A stretch of 64,000 nucleotides of DNA, from positions 35,973,191 to 36,037,190 of the forward strand of contig JANVCC010000018.1 in the NCBI GenBank assembly GCA_025345505.1, in the 5' to 3' direction. A program made the position numbers and the translations under genes. The notes under the pieces are model-generated. The model worked only from the letters and a program-made list of their open reading frames with translations, did no database searches and was not told the origin of the DNA. The stretch is from Todiramphus chloris collaris (lineage: Eukaryota > Chordata > Aves > Coraciiformes > Alcedinidae). Of the stretch, positions 37,577 through 52,300 are shown piece after piece. How positions within the stretch are numbered: the stretch's first letter is position 1; each line of letters starts with the position of its first letter.

Positions 37577-40306
37577 TAGTTGTATGCACCAACACACAAC
37601 CTTTATTAGCAGTCTTCTGTCTTGTTTCTGAGTAATGCATATTTTGAATGGAAAAATTACACATTTCTGGAGTCCAGGCAAAAAAATTGTATAGAAATCC
37701 ACTATAAGAACAATTCAGCAGGTTTAAAATATCTTATCCTATAAAATGTAAGTCCTTCTTGAACTTGAAGGACAAGTTATTTAATACCAATAAAAAAGGC
37801 TTATAATGAAAATTTAAATTGAACCTCATCAGAGTACCTTCTGCCCATTGCCATAATATTTTTCAGAAGCGCTGACATAAGAAGTAGCAAATGTTCTTGT
37901 AATATTTCAAAGGGCCTTTTAAGTGAAACTACTCTATTTGGTCCAGTGAATGCTTCTGCGATTTAAAATAGATATTGCACATGCAGTTTTCTTATTTCTC
38001 AGTCCAATATGTAGCACAGATTAAATATTGCTAGATTAAATAAATGCTATTAGCATAAATAACGCCTGTGTATAGCCCACAAAATTAAATTCCTTTTTTC
38101 TCAAAGTGGTAAAGGACAAAATCAGAAAACCAAACAACTGCACCAGTATTTCGTGCCAAGACAGACAAGGTTGTTTACAAGTAGATTATTCTTTTGAAGC
38201 ACAGAAAGCTACCTCGACATAATGCAACTTTTTGCATAGAAATACATCTTGGAACTTGTCCTGTCCAGGCTTAACTTTGCCTTAGAGCATGTAATTTCAA
38301 AGTAATGCTTAACATACTTCTCCAGACTAAAGATTTTTGGGTGTTCACCAACTGCTGTTCTACATTGCCTTCCCTTCTCCAGGTGGCTGTTATGCAATTT
38401 CAAAAGCATTAATTTTAAGGTGTAAACCCTATCACCCATTAAACATCTTCATTCCACTGCAAACCAGCACCAACAGTCTCTGCAGAAGACAAAACAGATT
38501 CTCAGCTGCATGAATCACTGAAATAAAGCTTAAACATCACAGGGAAGGATTAGCGGCTGTTCATTATTTTGCAGACCTTTAAGGTGAAGATTCATAATAA
38601 CCAAAATGAACGTATGAAAAGCTAAATTGAGTGACAAAGTCTGAAGCAGATTTATTTTCAACGGGACACCTAGAGGCACAGGACCAAGAACACTTGCAAA
38701 TGTACTAAACTTAAAATTCATTACAGTACTCAAACCATGCACAGATGGTCAGTGAGTATAACTATGACATTATTGTCTTTATTTAGTTTCAGCACAGGTA
38801 AGCAAAAATAACTGCCTATGGGGAAAGAAATTCTATCTTCATTCATCTGCAAGATCAAGAGTTTGTGGCAAAAGCTGAAGCTGTAAATGCAGAAAACTGC
38901 ATGCAATTTTCATCAGCCTCAGTGAAGTTCTGCTTTAGAGCAGAAGGAATACAAGCTCATGGAGAAAACAGCTCCTGCTCGGCTTGTGATGCTCAAACAT
39001 ATATGGATGTAATAGAAAGAAAACATGGCAGACAGAATTAAACAGATTCATAGTGTATTTCCTCAAAACTACTTTTTAAAATTCCCTACATCATTTTTGC
39101 CTAGCTGGGTGCAAGAGTAGAATTCCCATGTTAATTTAGAATTTATCCTACGAAGTGAAGAAAAGCACAGGAGCTGGGCAGAGCCTAAAGTCTGCTGTGA
39201 CTGCTCTTGAACATCCACGCTATGCAGAATTGCTGGCGCAGCTCCAAAATACAATGTAATTGCAGACTTCTCAGTAAAGCAACGTGGACCACTAAAAGGA
39301 GAAGCAAATTACTCTCATAAAAACTGCATGGCCAACGCTTTAGAATGTGCTTTTTCACTTTAATGGTGATGTTAAGACTTTAAGCTGCAGCTTTTGAATG
39401 TCTTACTGCATCCCAGGTGGAAAGAATTCAAATAGTTTTCCTGAAAACAAAGATCAAATTGCTGTAGCTAGATCACTGCTGATAATTCACCATAGTAGAT
39501 GGCACTGCTGATGGTCACCACTATCTAGACTAGCCACAGTTCTACTGTGACTCTAGACTGAAGTTTTCTTGGATAGACCTACAGCCCAGAATGAAGGGAT
39601 AGCTTTGCCTGCTCCTTAAAATACTTTCTTTTAACATTTAGCACCTCTTGACTCCTTCCTGGATACATCTTACTCTAAATTAGAACAGATGGCTCGTAAT
39701 TTCCCCAATGTATGGCAATAACTGTAGACTACTGTGCTTGGGATGGATGCAGAGGGGACAGACCAGCGTGCCATTAACCTATTGCTATAAGCCTGCCTAC
39801 TGGTGCCATCTTACTTACAGGGAATATCAATGTGAGCAGCAATACCACTGACCTAAAAAGTCTCCTTTCCCAGCATGTATCAACCAACTACTCAAATTCT
39901 GGGTTGCACATTATTTTTTATTTCTTTTTTAACCTTTCAACACTTCAGGTGGGTAGAAAAATAAGGGCCACTGCCCTGGCAAAGGGGAGTAAGCCTCCAC
40001 TCATTACTATTATTTATTGAAGGGCAGAAGCGCACGGTAGGGCTGTAGGAAAACAAGTACTATATAAAAGTTCCTTATGGCAACTACTGACATTAACAAG
40101 GTTACCCTATAGTAAATGCAGAGTAATTCCAGATAGCTCACCCTTGAAAGATTCATGTAATTTTAAGGAAGCATTTACACCTGCTCATAGGACAAGTGCC
40201 ATCTGGTGGAATGGCTGCCTTCATCAGCAGATTCTTCTGGTGTAACTGTTGTTTTCAACCTACAGTTTTTTCTCACTGGGGCATTAACAAGGATGCTTTC
40301 CTGAGT

Positions 40307-40324
40307 GCATATATATATATATGC
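40307..40324. repeat. AT dinucleotide palindrome
   Basis: GC(AT)7GC, a perfect 18-bp palindrome with a short AT microsatellite core. Confidence 0.9.
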
Positions 40325-41440
40325 CACCTGGTTTATAGAATTTGTGGGAAAAGTATAATTCAAACCATTTATCTTTGTCCCTCTTTCCTTCCCACAGTGT
40401 GGAAACTTCAATGAAAATACAGAAGACTCAGGAGGAAGACATATTTATCAATATTGGCAGATCTTGTGTTTTGAACACTCAGATGCTATCAATAGCATTA
40501 TTCTCCTGAGGTGCCTTCAACTCTTCAGGAAACTATAACCTTAATTTTAAAATAATGAAAATCACGTTGTTATTATTAATATTGCAGAACATAAAACACA
40601 TGGTGTCAAGTATCCTACCACAAATACAAAGGTCTTTTACCTCAACAAAAAGTTTCCTTATGTACAAATGCTATGTTCAGCACCTGAAAATTATTTTGCA
40701 CCGTGTAAAATGTGAAAGGTTGATAAACAGGCAATCAAAATGCCTAAATCCATCATTCAAACCAGTGGCAAGGTAGATCAAATACAAAGTTAAATGTTTG
40801 AACTAGTTCAGTACAAAAGGTTCCAAAAATCTCACAAGTAGTCTGCCCAGACTTGTTGAGGGGCAGGTGCTTAAAAGAGAAGACCCATCTCATTTGAAAT
40901 GGCATTTCATTTACTTCAGTTCGCTCAATCATTTCTCAGATGAGCAAATTATTCAAAGAGCAAATGCCTAAGAAAAGTTTAAAGCTGGAATAAAGGTAAC
41001 TTAGCTTTCAAAGAGAAGTAGAACTTCTAACAATAAAAATAGTGAACCAAGCTGCACCACCTTAGCAAGGAATTTGATTAGTATACCTTTTTAAAAAAAA
41101 AAAAATATATAAAATGTCTAAGATTTAAAGACAACTATACTTGCCATTCTTGACCTCTTATATTAAATCTAAGCATCACAAATGCAAATTCAAGAATTAT
41201 TTCAAGGTATTTCAGCTTCCAGTTTCAATGTGATTAACTTGTTTTCCAGTTTCATCTGTTTGAAGTCCTTCTTTGCTCACCAAGTCCAAAAATAACTGGT
41301 TCACTTGCCCAAGACAGCTACTAGGTGATTTTCATATTGGTAAATGTAATTAAAATATCTACAGAGTAGCAGCAGCTGTGCCCAGCTTCAACAAACTTTA
41401 TTAACAGAATCTCAATTTTCACAGAAGTTGCATGAAAAAC

Positions 41441-41543
41441 TAAACAAAAAAAACAAACAAAAAACCCCAAACAAAAACAAAACAAAAACAAAACAAAACC
41501 AAACCAAAACAAAACAAACAAACAAAACACAAAAAAACCCCAC
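41441..41543. repeat. (AAAAC)n-type simple repeat
   Basis: About 100 bp of AAAAC, AAAC and AACC units, imperfect, ending in an AAAAAAACCCC string. Confidence 0.95.
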
Positions 41544-42893
41544 CACAATTCAAGACATGAAAGATAATGGTTTGGGGCTTCATCAGATTTAAAGATTATT
41601 TTATCAAATCCTGTGTCCAAACAAGCAGAATTTTGTATCCAGACTAAATCTTCCTACACTAAGCAAGGTGAACACAATGACATTCCATGACAATGTTACT
41701 TACTGAAACAAAACTTATTATCTGGGGCATGGGAGAGATTACATATTCCTGTTGCACCTACAGTGTAAAAATCTATGCACATGCTGCTTAAAGGTCAGCA
41801 CCTGTATCTCAACCAGTAATCTAGAACATCTATGAATTTGCATCCTTTCATGGAATATTCAGTATCCCTGCTTGTAAAAATGATAATGCCAGCCCCAGAT
41901 ATGTTCAGGCTTGCATTTTTTCTTCAATGCTTTTTGGGGATTGTACAGCCCACTTGCCTGCAGACTGCCCTGTATGAATTGCCAGTGAACATAAATGCTT
42001 TCAGAGGGACTACACTGAACAGCTTTTCAGAGCTAGTTATCTCAAAATCTTGATGAATGGCAACCTTTATAAAGAAATGGAAGTATATTTTTCCCACTAG
42101 CAGCTCCAAATACGGTTTCTGGCATTGGCAACATAAAATTCACCTTTACTAGAGACTAGAGTACCAAATACCCTTAAAGTCTTACAGCAAATACTCGATG
42201 TTACAGATTTTTCTTCTAGTGTGTGAGATTTTAAGTCTGGAGACAGAATATCCTGTGCAACAGGATCCAGAAATGCCCAGCAGAAGAGGTGAACTCAGTT
42301 TCATGTGGCTGCAATATCATTGTGTCTGATGCTTCAGTCGTGCCTCTGAATGGTCTGCAGATCGGAACTCACGTGTTAACTCTGAAATGCTGTCAGGGGA
42401 GCATTTCAGATTTACCACATTCTTACAGATTTGGTAAAAGGAAGTCAGAAGCAATGCTTAATTCAAAACAGCAAACACTGAAAATTAAAATGGCAGAAAT
42501 TCACCCAAAGGAAGACTGAACAAAATAGTGTAAGTATTTATCAATGTGTAACTGTCACAAACGGAGGAGTGTCTGTTTTCTTGAGAGAGACAAAGAATGC
42601 CTTTAAGCTTTTGGATACATACATTGTTCAGATTTACAAAAGAAGTTAAAATGTCTGTAGCAACTCCTGTTGCTTTGGAAATGCATAACTTAAAACTTTC
42701 TATCAACTGATTGTAAAATGTTTTTCCTAAAAAAGTATTAGGTTAGATTTTTATAATTTAATTAAATGGCCTAATTTTACATCAGATTTTATATTCCCAA
42801 GCCCTCAGAAACACCTTCATTTCCTAATTACTGGAAGAGAACTAGAGGGAGTATTCCATAGGCAGTGTCGTGAAATACATGCCATTTAATTCT

Positions 42894-42915
42894 CCTTCTA
42901 GAAAGCTCTAGAAGG
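42894..42915. promoter_or_regulatory. Heat-shock-element-like palindrome
   Basis: Arms CCTTCTAGA and TCTAGAAGG flank AAGC. Read as pentamers it gives TTCtaGAAagCTCtaGAA (42896-42913): four alternating TTC/GAA units with a single mismatch, the layout bound by HSF1 trimers. Intronic; function unproven. Confidence 0.4.
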
Positions 42916-43689
42916 GAGTAGGAGGATGCTAAACTGAGGTCCCAGCAGATGTATATACATGAGAAAAATTACTTCACAAAGAATAGAGATTTGGGTGCTG
43001 AAGAATGAAGTTAAGAAATCAGCTTAATTGTAGAGGAGAATTAATCCTCCTGCCAGGGAATGAGGCAGGTCTTTTTAATCTTCTGATTTTTCCTTCAGTG
43101 TCAAAAGTAGCTTCCTTCTAATAATGACAAAAGCTTCCTACTGCTGGTTCTTAGTATATTGAAATGGCCTTAAAATTCAAGAGGTGCTGTCACTCCATTT
43201 TTATTTTTTTTTTTGTTAGTGGTGAATAGTAACTTTGGCTTTGCAGCAACAGGATACAGAGGAAAGATCCTTCATACTTCCCTCAATGATTTCAGTTCTA
43301 TGTTTATCAAATTCTCTTCATTTTTAAAGTGCACTGGACTGTCTGAAGAGCATCTCTGCTCTGCATGGCTAAACATAGAAAAGTTTTTGTCTTTAACAAG
43401 GGCTTAGATAAATAATCCCAAATCCCAGTGGGCCTTGTTACAGCAACATCATAAATTTTTTACACTTCCTTATGAGTTTGGAAAAAAAAAAATGTCTACA
43501 TATCAGTCTGAGCTCATGCTGACTAATGGGGCCTTAGGGAAGGGACTGTTGAAATTCATGTGTCTAGCCATTAGAAATGGATTTATAGATGCGATTATGA
43601 TAAATGAGCATAGGTTTATTAAGCAACGATTAATTTTTTTTTTCTAAACTGTAGCTACAGGTGAAAATAGAAGACATGCAGAACCAATA

Positions 43690-44470
43690 CTTAAATGCTG
43701 TAAAGCTGGTGTGACCTGTTGGTCCTGTGAGCACACTGGCAGTTATTCATATCACTGTTTCAGGTACTCAGTGACCTGATTGATGAGCAGGGAAGAGATG
43801 GCTGATGAAGATACTGGTCCCAGCTGTTGACCCTGACTGGACAGCTGAACTGCTCATCACTCATTTCCTAAACTGCCACAGTCCATGGTGCAGTGTCTTT
43901 AAGCAGTCCAATATTGGCAACAATTTACCTTCAGCCATATGCTGTAAGCTGCAGCAGTTGAGGACTTGACTGTCAAGTGGCTCAGACACCTGCGCTGCAA
44001 AAGCATGGCAAACAGTTGGTACAGTAACCTCAGCTAAGACTGAAAAGCAGGGTTAGCTTAAGTGAGACAACCTGATTAAGTTACTCCTCTAGGCAGTGCA
44101 GGGAGAGCAGCAGAGAGGCTGTATGTCCCATGGGCAGGCAGCAAACCCAGTAAGCAATGTGGTATCCCCTTGCCTTGTTACCAGTGGTCACACCACAGTT
44201 CCCAGCAAAGGCTCTAACCACAAACCAAGAGAGCACAGCATTAGACTCTATGGAGAAAATATGGCCCATCTACAAAGCTCAAAGCTTATCTATCACTTAT
44301 TAGGACTGAGCAGCCTGTTGAAACTTGTAGGTAAATGATATGAACTGTACTCATGCTAGATGCCAGTATCTTCCCAACAGGTCTTTCTGACGGCCCACTT
44401 CCCAGTGCTAAACACCATCGCTGTTGGATCAACCAACAGCCTCAACACCAACACCTAGTACCAGAGGGAT
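43690..44470. repeat. Unclassified repeat-like segment
   Basis: This ~780-bp stretch has fewer A/T runs and higher GC than its surroundings, and contains CA/TG-rich, LTR-like wording, but I could find neither a flanking duplication nor a family match. It ends close to a perfect 8-bp inverted repeat (GCTGTTGG/CCAACAGC, 44420-44440). It could be a decayed LTR or simply unique sequence. Confidence 0.25.
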
Positions 44471-45500
44471 GGTATTTTTGATACCATGCTCTAACAATTT
44501 TGAAATAGGTGTACATTCAGGGCTCTAAACTAGCAACAAATAGTAATACTTATTTCTTCACATAATCAACCAGGCAAGAGTCAATGAAAAAACATTAAAA
44601 AAAAAAAAAAAAGATCAAATGAAATTGAAGTTGAATGAACCGATGGTCTGTATGGTCAGTGATGGCACAGAGCTGCTCTTGTTCTGTATCAAAAGCCCTG
44701 TGTTCCCTGGCCACAGTATAAAGTGCTTCCCTGGATGTTCTCATGCAGGTTATTCCTACCAGCTGTGCTGCATGAAGATTTGCATATGCTCCATAAACCT
44801 TAATTCCCTTTTTAAGACCTATTATACTAAGCAGGAGGCCATTTCTGAAGTTGAAATGGATTTTCAGAACAATATAAAGATGAAAATGTTTTCTGGCCTC
44901 TGATTTTTAAACCTTTGGGTAAAACTAAATCACTTCTACAGTGCTGTTGATATTCCACAAAGAAGCATTCACAAATACCAGGCATGCCAGAACATTATGC
45001 CTGAATCCAAAGGGAGAAGTTATCCTACTGTACAAATAAAAGCTGTAATCACTGTTCACAAAAAGCTCTCAGCTTGATGCTTTAAAGTTCTTTTTTTTTT
45101 TTTCCTGATGTACTGACTTCCTAAGAGAAGGAAATTCAGTATTTCAAGATGTAATTACATGAACCTGCAGCAAAGGAAGGAACACCACAAATCACAGAAT
45201 TGGTTGATCCTGAGAATTCACTGACAGCAAAATTTATTATTGCTACTCATTCAATCCAAAACAGTGTCAAACAAAAGCCTAATTACTAAAGTTCAAACTC
45301 CACATATGCTATATTTTCCCTTTCCCACCAAAACCATAGTTTCTCTGGAACAGTTTATTTTTATCACCATTTTCCCTCTTCACTGGTATGATTGTGATGG
45401 AATTTGTACAGATGCTTACTCTATGCAGGTAAGACACAACACTGATACTAAAATATTATGTGTGGCTACAAGTCAAATTTAACAACCCATTAAACCCAAA

Positions 45501-45527
45501 GTAAATAAATAAATAAACAAATAAAAC
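45501..45527. repeat. (AAAT)n microsatellite
   Basis: TAAATAAATAAATAAACAAA-type repeat, about six units with one interruption. Confidence 0.9.
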
Positions 45528-48500
45528 CAGCAGTCAAGAATCCAGCTTTCTTTCCTAAAAGTAACCTTAAGGTTGATTCAGAAACATAAAATAGCATGGT
45601 GACATTTTTGACACAGATCACAAATGTCCAAATTACCTGATTTTACTGCATCCCACAGTCCACTTTAAAAACTCACAGCAGAATAATTGCCTATCTGGAA
45701 AGATCAACTCTCCACTAGCCCCTTTTCTCTGTCCTCAGCCAGCACATGTACTCACATGTCAAGTTTCTTCCGTGTATGGAAATGCTCTTCCCTAAATAAC
45801 CCCTCCATACTTCACAAAACTGTCTTAGTTTTAACACCTCCTCTCCTCAGAGTGAATTCCCACGTTTTCCCGTCCAACTGTTCCGAACCTTTCCCCTTCC
45901 ATTATGGCAGAGATTTAACAGTGTCTGTATAAGTCATGCTTATGTTGCTGGAGCCCTGTGCAGCGCTTACGCAGCTGTCCGGAGTTCTGCTGTCCCACTG
46001 CTGACATGAAGCAGAGCTGGAGGACTCACAGAGGCCATCAGCCACTCTTCTGAGATAGCACTGTAGAGGCTGCGCACACACGTACCTTGATACAGTCAGA
46101 TTGGTGAATGTAGATGATTTGGACTCTTTAATTTAGTTCTACAAGCTTTCTTAAAATTTATTGATCAAGAAACAGGGAAAGATAGTCTCAGCTTAGAAGC
46201 ACAAGGAAGAGGAAGGGGAGATATACAGCCTGGCAGCGGAGTTCTGGACATGAGCAAGAGCAGAGGAAGAAAAAAGGGAGAGAGAGGGGATTTAGATGGA
46301 AGATTAAATCTATGTTTCAAAGGCATCTCGCAGCCACAAAGCTCATCTCCCTGCAAGAATAGGCACTTTGTCAAAGCATTCCTTTTTGCAATTTTATCAT
46401 GCTTCATCTTAAAAGCAATTCTGTTTCCTGACAAAATTATTCCTATTAGAAGGCTCTGCAGGAACCTCACAGCTCTGATGTTAGAAATCTTCCAATTTCC
46501 AGTCTAAACTTTCTCATAGCCAACTATATCTGCATGTTCTCTCCAACTTTTACTGAAGGCAATCAATGAACATTACAGTTATCTGGTACCCACTACTACA
46601 GTACATTCTTGAAGCAATTTGCTGAGTTAAGACTTGCATCAGACGTAATTGGTGGTATAAGAAACTCACCTGGACAACTGTGTTCAATTGAACAGTTCTG
46701 CATGTAAAGAAGAGCTGCAGAGGTGGTAAAGATGTCTGCAGAATTGCTGTAGTGGGGGGCAAACAACAGCTTCTCAGTATCTGACATTCTTGCAGTAACT
46801 AGTGAGAGTTTCATCAGATGCAGAAAAAGAAAATATAGTTTTCAATAAAATCTCCCAACTCAGACAAGAGTTTGCATTTTTTAATCATTATGACATGCTT
46901 GAAAAATCAGAGCTGTTAATAATATTAATGACATGCAGCCACCTTCTGTTTGAAATACAACAGCTGAACATCAGTTTGCAGCAATAACGTGCAAACAGCT
47001 GGAAACGAAGTAGAGAATATCAATGGACAATTTTTTTAGGTATGACTGCAACCAGTAAAGCTTGAATTTGGTAAAGATATTTTATTCAAAATGCATGACA
47101 TCATTAAATATCTGATGGCTCTTCTTAAAGCCCCTTGAAGGCCCTTTTTCAGAAGATGATTCTTCACATCACCAGCATTAATTCCAACTGGTCAAGATGC
47201 TGCTGTATTTATCTTTTTTTTTTTTTTCCCCCCTATTAAGAAATATCCCTCAACTTCTGGAGGAAGCTTAAAAACAAGGGGAGGGCAAGGGGAATAACAT
47301 AAAAAACACTATTTTGAAATGCTTCAATGGCATTCTCTGTAGGCCATACAATTATTTCTATCAAGAAGATATCAACTTTGGACAAAAATGGAAAACATAT
47401 TATACTGCTCAATTGTATTCCTTCACGAGAGACACGGGACAGTTGGGAAGTCAGTCAAAAAGGAAAAATAAATACATACAAAAGTGCAACTGCCTCACCA
47501 AAATTTCCATTATAAAATAAAACCATTTTGGAGGGTTCAGAAAAATCAGCGTCTACAGGGGAAAGAAAAAATATGCTTAGTTTAAAATCCAACTTCTAAC
47601 CAGTTCCGCTACTGATGCCATGCAGCTGCCCATCAGTACCAGCTGCAGCACCCCAGCTGCAGCACTGGAGACACAGACATGAAGCTTATACACACACCTA
47701 CAGTCATCTCCTCGAAGGACCATCTTCAATGAGACACTATACAATTCTGCTTTCTCCAGGAAAGCCATCAAAATCAGGGCCCACAGGAGGGCTTGAGTGA
47801 TTTCTGTATTCCTGCCTCCAGGGCTATGGAGGAGTTAACTCTAACGTTAGAATCCAAACAGTGTCACTGGGAATTTGAAGGCTTAACAGGTATTATGGTA
47901 ATGTGTATACTCTGGAAAGAATGCAAACCAAATTTAATACTACTCTATGCATTTACATAGAAGAAAAATGGACATGGTCAATCCAACAGGTCACTTCTGA
48001 GTAGATCTAATAGTCTTGTCTTTGGCAATTATTTGACCAAAATTCTAAAATTCTTCAGCAATTTTATTCCCTGGAACACCTTCCACCTTTCCAGTCAGAG
48101 CTCCTCCTCTTCTTCCTCAAGCATTCATATCCACATAGGTATTACTTATTATGCCTATTAGTGATTATTATTACGCCTATAGTTATATAATTATTTCATT
48201 TATAGCATAAGACCAGTATTCAGAAGAGCCAGCATGAGAATTTCTTGTTCTATTTTGATGCTACAGCATTCAAAGTAAGCAACCAACAGCAATATCCTAT
48301 TGTTGCCACACACAAATGGAATTATCCTGAACAATTTCACAAATTAGCCTTTCTTGGTCTCAAGTCATATACTCACAATCTCCTTTAACCTCACTGATGT
48401 AGAAAGTATTGCAAGTAAAATTAGCAGGCTAAATAGTTTTGTTAATTTAAGTATTGTTAGTTTACATGGCCTGCCATGGAGAAATACAATACAAACAACA

Positions 48501-48612
48501 AATGCTAATTAATTTAAAACAGCCCAAGATCCGAGAATTCAGTAAATCAAGTTTTGAGGTTTAAGCAGCAATCTGTTCAACAGGCCTTCAGTCTTATTTT
48601 TCCATTCTTAGC

Positions 48613-48670
48613 TCATTATAGGATTCCTTCCCATTTTGCTCTTGGCTTATTTATAGGATTCCTGCCCATT
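48613..48670. repeat. Diverged direct repeat
   Basis: TTATAGGATTCCTTCCCATT and TTATAGGATTCCTGCCCATT lie 37 bp apart with one mismatch. Confidence 0.8.
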
Positions 48671-49137
48671 CAAATGGATCCTGTCATTTAAAATCCATTA
48701 TAGGAGCTGAGTACTTAAGAGTTACCAAGTGAACCCAACAGTCTTTATAAGTCTATGGAAAACAAACTGTAACTCTCTAAATGGAAAGCTGCTATAGTTT
48801 GATTATAAAATTATCCTCAACAGATCATCACGGTTGCACTTGGGCTATCTGGCTTTCAAAAAAAGCAGTGTTACAAGGAAAGCAAAATTAACAACATAGA
48901 GATATATACATGTCTTCTAGTAAGACTTGCATAGATATGATACTACTGTCCCTCTAGCACTCTGGTCAGTAAATCTAACTCCTAAATGTAATCAACATGA
49001 ACACTGTAATCCCAGGGTAAAGTTTAGGATCCCCATGGCCATTTTGCCAGTATGAATGGACAATTGTTGTTTGCTAAATCCCTGATCCTAGACCTAGAGG
49101 CAACTCACTGAAACTATCAGGAGATCTGTTTAGAAGA

Positions 49138-49248
49138 GGTTAAAAAAGTACAAGACAGTAGCAGTGAACTTCTGGAACTTGCTGTTACAAAAGATTGTGG
49201 AGGCAGACAGCACAAGAAAGGTAAGGAAGTGTTAATTCAAACAGATGG
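49138..49248 (+). mobile_element. Possible older CR1 fragment
   Basis: The segment with GTGAACTTCTGGAACTTGCT and TTGTGGAGGCAGACAGC resembles part of a CR1 3' region in plus orientation, directly abutting the minus-strand tail at 49250. The similarity is by eye over about 60 bases and may be coincidental. Confidence 0.35.
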
Positions 49249-49249
49249 T

Positions 49250-49308
49250 CACAGAATCACAGAATGTTAGGGGTTGGAAAGGACCTCCAAAGATCGAGTC
49301 CAGCCCCC
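49250..49308 (-). mobile_element. CR1 LINE 3' tail (minus strand)
   Basis: ACAGAATCACAGAATGTTAG followed by GGGTTGGAAAGGACCTCCAA and a C-rich GTCCAGCCCCCC end; a standard CR1 3' terminus in reverse orientation, about 60 bp. Confidence 0.87.
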
Positions 49309-52300
49309 CCTCCTCTACTTCAACTAATACTTCTGAGACTATTTAAAATTGCAAACAGTAGATACCAAAAACATGACAGCTCCAAAGATTTGGAACGATA
49401 TCAGACCTGTGTTTAGGAACAAGAAGGAAGTTTATAAGTAACTACCATAAAAGGATGCTGCACATGGCAGGTCTATTTCCAATGAATAAGAAAGTCATGA
49501 TATTTGTCCTGAAAGTTATACTTAAAAGTTGCATACATCTTTTCCTAGAGGTGGGAAAGGATGGTACCAGTACTGAGAAGCAGTTATTTCTTCTGAAGAA
49601 CAAACTCTACCGAAAAATAACAGTTCTCAAATGGACCTTTCATCTCTTTCTCCAAGCTTCAGCCCTAGCATTGAATGTCCAGGAGGCTTGTAGCTTCCAC
49701 ATGGCTACCAAAGTGAAAAGTGTATTTTTTCATCCTGTTACAAAACTCTGACTGGAAAAAGACTGCATCTTTAAAAAAATCTTTGCCTCACTGCTCAGTC
49801 AGCTCTTTTAAGGCAACCCACTCTACCTGTGGTGTCAGTTCTCTTAACTTGATACCATCAAGGAATTCAAGACAGGAACAGAAAAAAACCCACAACATTA
49901 CCTGAAACAAAAAAGATCCTTCATGCTCCATTTACAGTCACACCCACGCGTTTAATCACTCCACATATGGCACAAGAAGTTTATTATACTACGGAAATCA
50001 CCTTAAAGAGAGTGAAACTTTGTACACTCCTCAGTCAGTCAACTCTTGGTCTGTGTGCTCCCATGTGTTTTCTACAGGCAAGAGTCACTTAAACACTAGG
50101 AAAAGGCATTTGATTTCAGACATACAAAATCAGTGAAATAGGACACAGTTTGGTGCTTTTATGAGAGATTAATTACTCTAGAGTCATGTATAAGAATGGA
50201 AGTCATTCTTGGGACAAATAACACTCTGGAATACATCAGTAACAGCTTCATAACAGCCCACTATACATGGAGTGTAATAAAAGCACTGGGACTCAAAAAC
50301 TCCACGTTTTCAGCCACAAACTCAATTTTCTAGCTTATTCTGTCCCTCTGAAGTTAGTAAAATGAACAATTTCTGGAAGTCATTTTTCAACTCTGAAATG
50401 ATAAGGAGCAAATTCTTACATAGGCGAAGGCTTCTGCAAAAACCGTAAACCATCTTCAGAGAGACTCTAGATGCATATGAGAAATAAAAAGCTATCAATG
50501 ACGTTCTGGCAAAGCTTTGCCTAGCACACTACTATAAAGTGAAAAGTGTAATTTTTCTCTTAACTGTACCTTCACACATATTTTCTGAGATTTAGTTATG
50601 GTCAAATTGCCATGTAACCATATTTTCTTCATACGTTTTTACAATGCTGTCACATCAGCACTATTTACTATTATCACTCCCAGCAGTCAAGGTGGTTTGC
50701 AGAAGGTGCTACTTGAAAGGAAGACCTTTTCTGTCTACATGGCAGATTTGTAAGTGGAGAAAAGGAGCCTTGCTGCAAGTGGAGGGAACCAACATGATCA
50801 CATAAACATCATCCATAAATATCTAAGTAAGAACGGAGAAGAACATGCATGAGGTATCTTTCTCTAATGGGACTTAACCACACTCATAGCACTTTTTTTT
50901 TTTATAGTTGACCAGAAGAAATGACAGCACGTAATTATAACAAATTTGTTGTAGAAGAATTGCTCATAGAGCTCCTGCAAGTGCTAGAAGCCTATCTGTA
51001 GACCGACCTACCCAGAACTTGTTCTACCACACCTATGAATCATCTAAGCATTCCTATCCCTGTTTAACAGATGAAGGAGTAAGGTACAAATCAATGCAAC
51101 ACTTAAAGGCTACCCTCAGGAAGAGGAGAGGAACACGGCTCTGCAAGGAGTAAATACCAAGAGCTAGACTATAAGTAGCAGGTCTGGATATACCTGACTA
51201 TGTCTTACCTTTGCAATACCTTAAAAGCTACTGAATGTTCTTAGGCAACACAGTCTACCCAGAGCACAACAATTAATAATTCATTGACGAAACAAAGGTA
51301 TATGGAGAGAGGCTCCATATGACATGTTCTTAGTTTGGCCCAGTTCCGTATCTCAGTTGCTCTCAGAGAGACTGGAACAAGCGAGATGCTTCTTTCATTC
51401 ATAGATAACATGAAGGTGGGAAGGACCATCAGTCAGTCACATGCTGGAAACCAAAACAGCCATGGCCAACAGGGAAACAGGTTCTGAACAAAATTAGGAT
51501 GAAATTTGACAAAGGACAACAGCACAGAAACAGAGAGGAAAGCTTCTTATTAGAGTGCTATCTACTGAAAAGGATATAATAGTCAACACAGATCAACAAA
51601 CTGAGCATGAATTAGCATGTTGTCAATAAAGAGCCAGACTCCACACAAGGGGTAATCACCTTCTCAGCAGTGTTCAGTGTAACTCAGGACAGTGTTTTCT
51701 TACAGCTGACTTCAGGACCAGGCACTCCCATACAGCTATCACTCCAAATGGGTCAATTATCGTTGCAGCCAACATCACTCAGCAGCAAGTAATGAACCAT
51801 GAACATTTATCCTGCTCAAATGTTTATTTCCTTTGCATTGTTAATATTTAGAGAAATACTAAAGGTAAGGTACAGTGACAGATATGCCAGTGATTTACTG
51901 GAGGAATGAAGTAAGAGTTCTGTTGCTCAGTGAAGCACAGTGTTCACAGGATATAATTCCTAGCTTAAGGGGAAAAAAACACTTACGTATCTGAGGAGAA
52001 GAAATAAGCATTATGTTAATTATGACGAACTGTAAAACTGTGCCCTGAATAAAGAAGGAATAAAATTAATTTTGGAGTGAGCCTGTAAATTTCTCCTGAC
52101 ATCCCAGAAGCCTTGAAAAGAAAGACCACGTATAAAAGCTACTACACTCCCTCCAAGACATACATTCAAGTGCATCCCAAAGAATTTGAAATTAAGGGTT
52201 ACTTCAAAAAGGGGGTGCCTGAATGTGAATTATTAGGCAATCCCAGCTTCCCAGGGGAGACTTTTACAAAGCCCAAGGCCTCACCTGCTACCATGGAATC

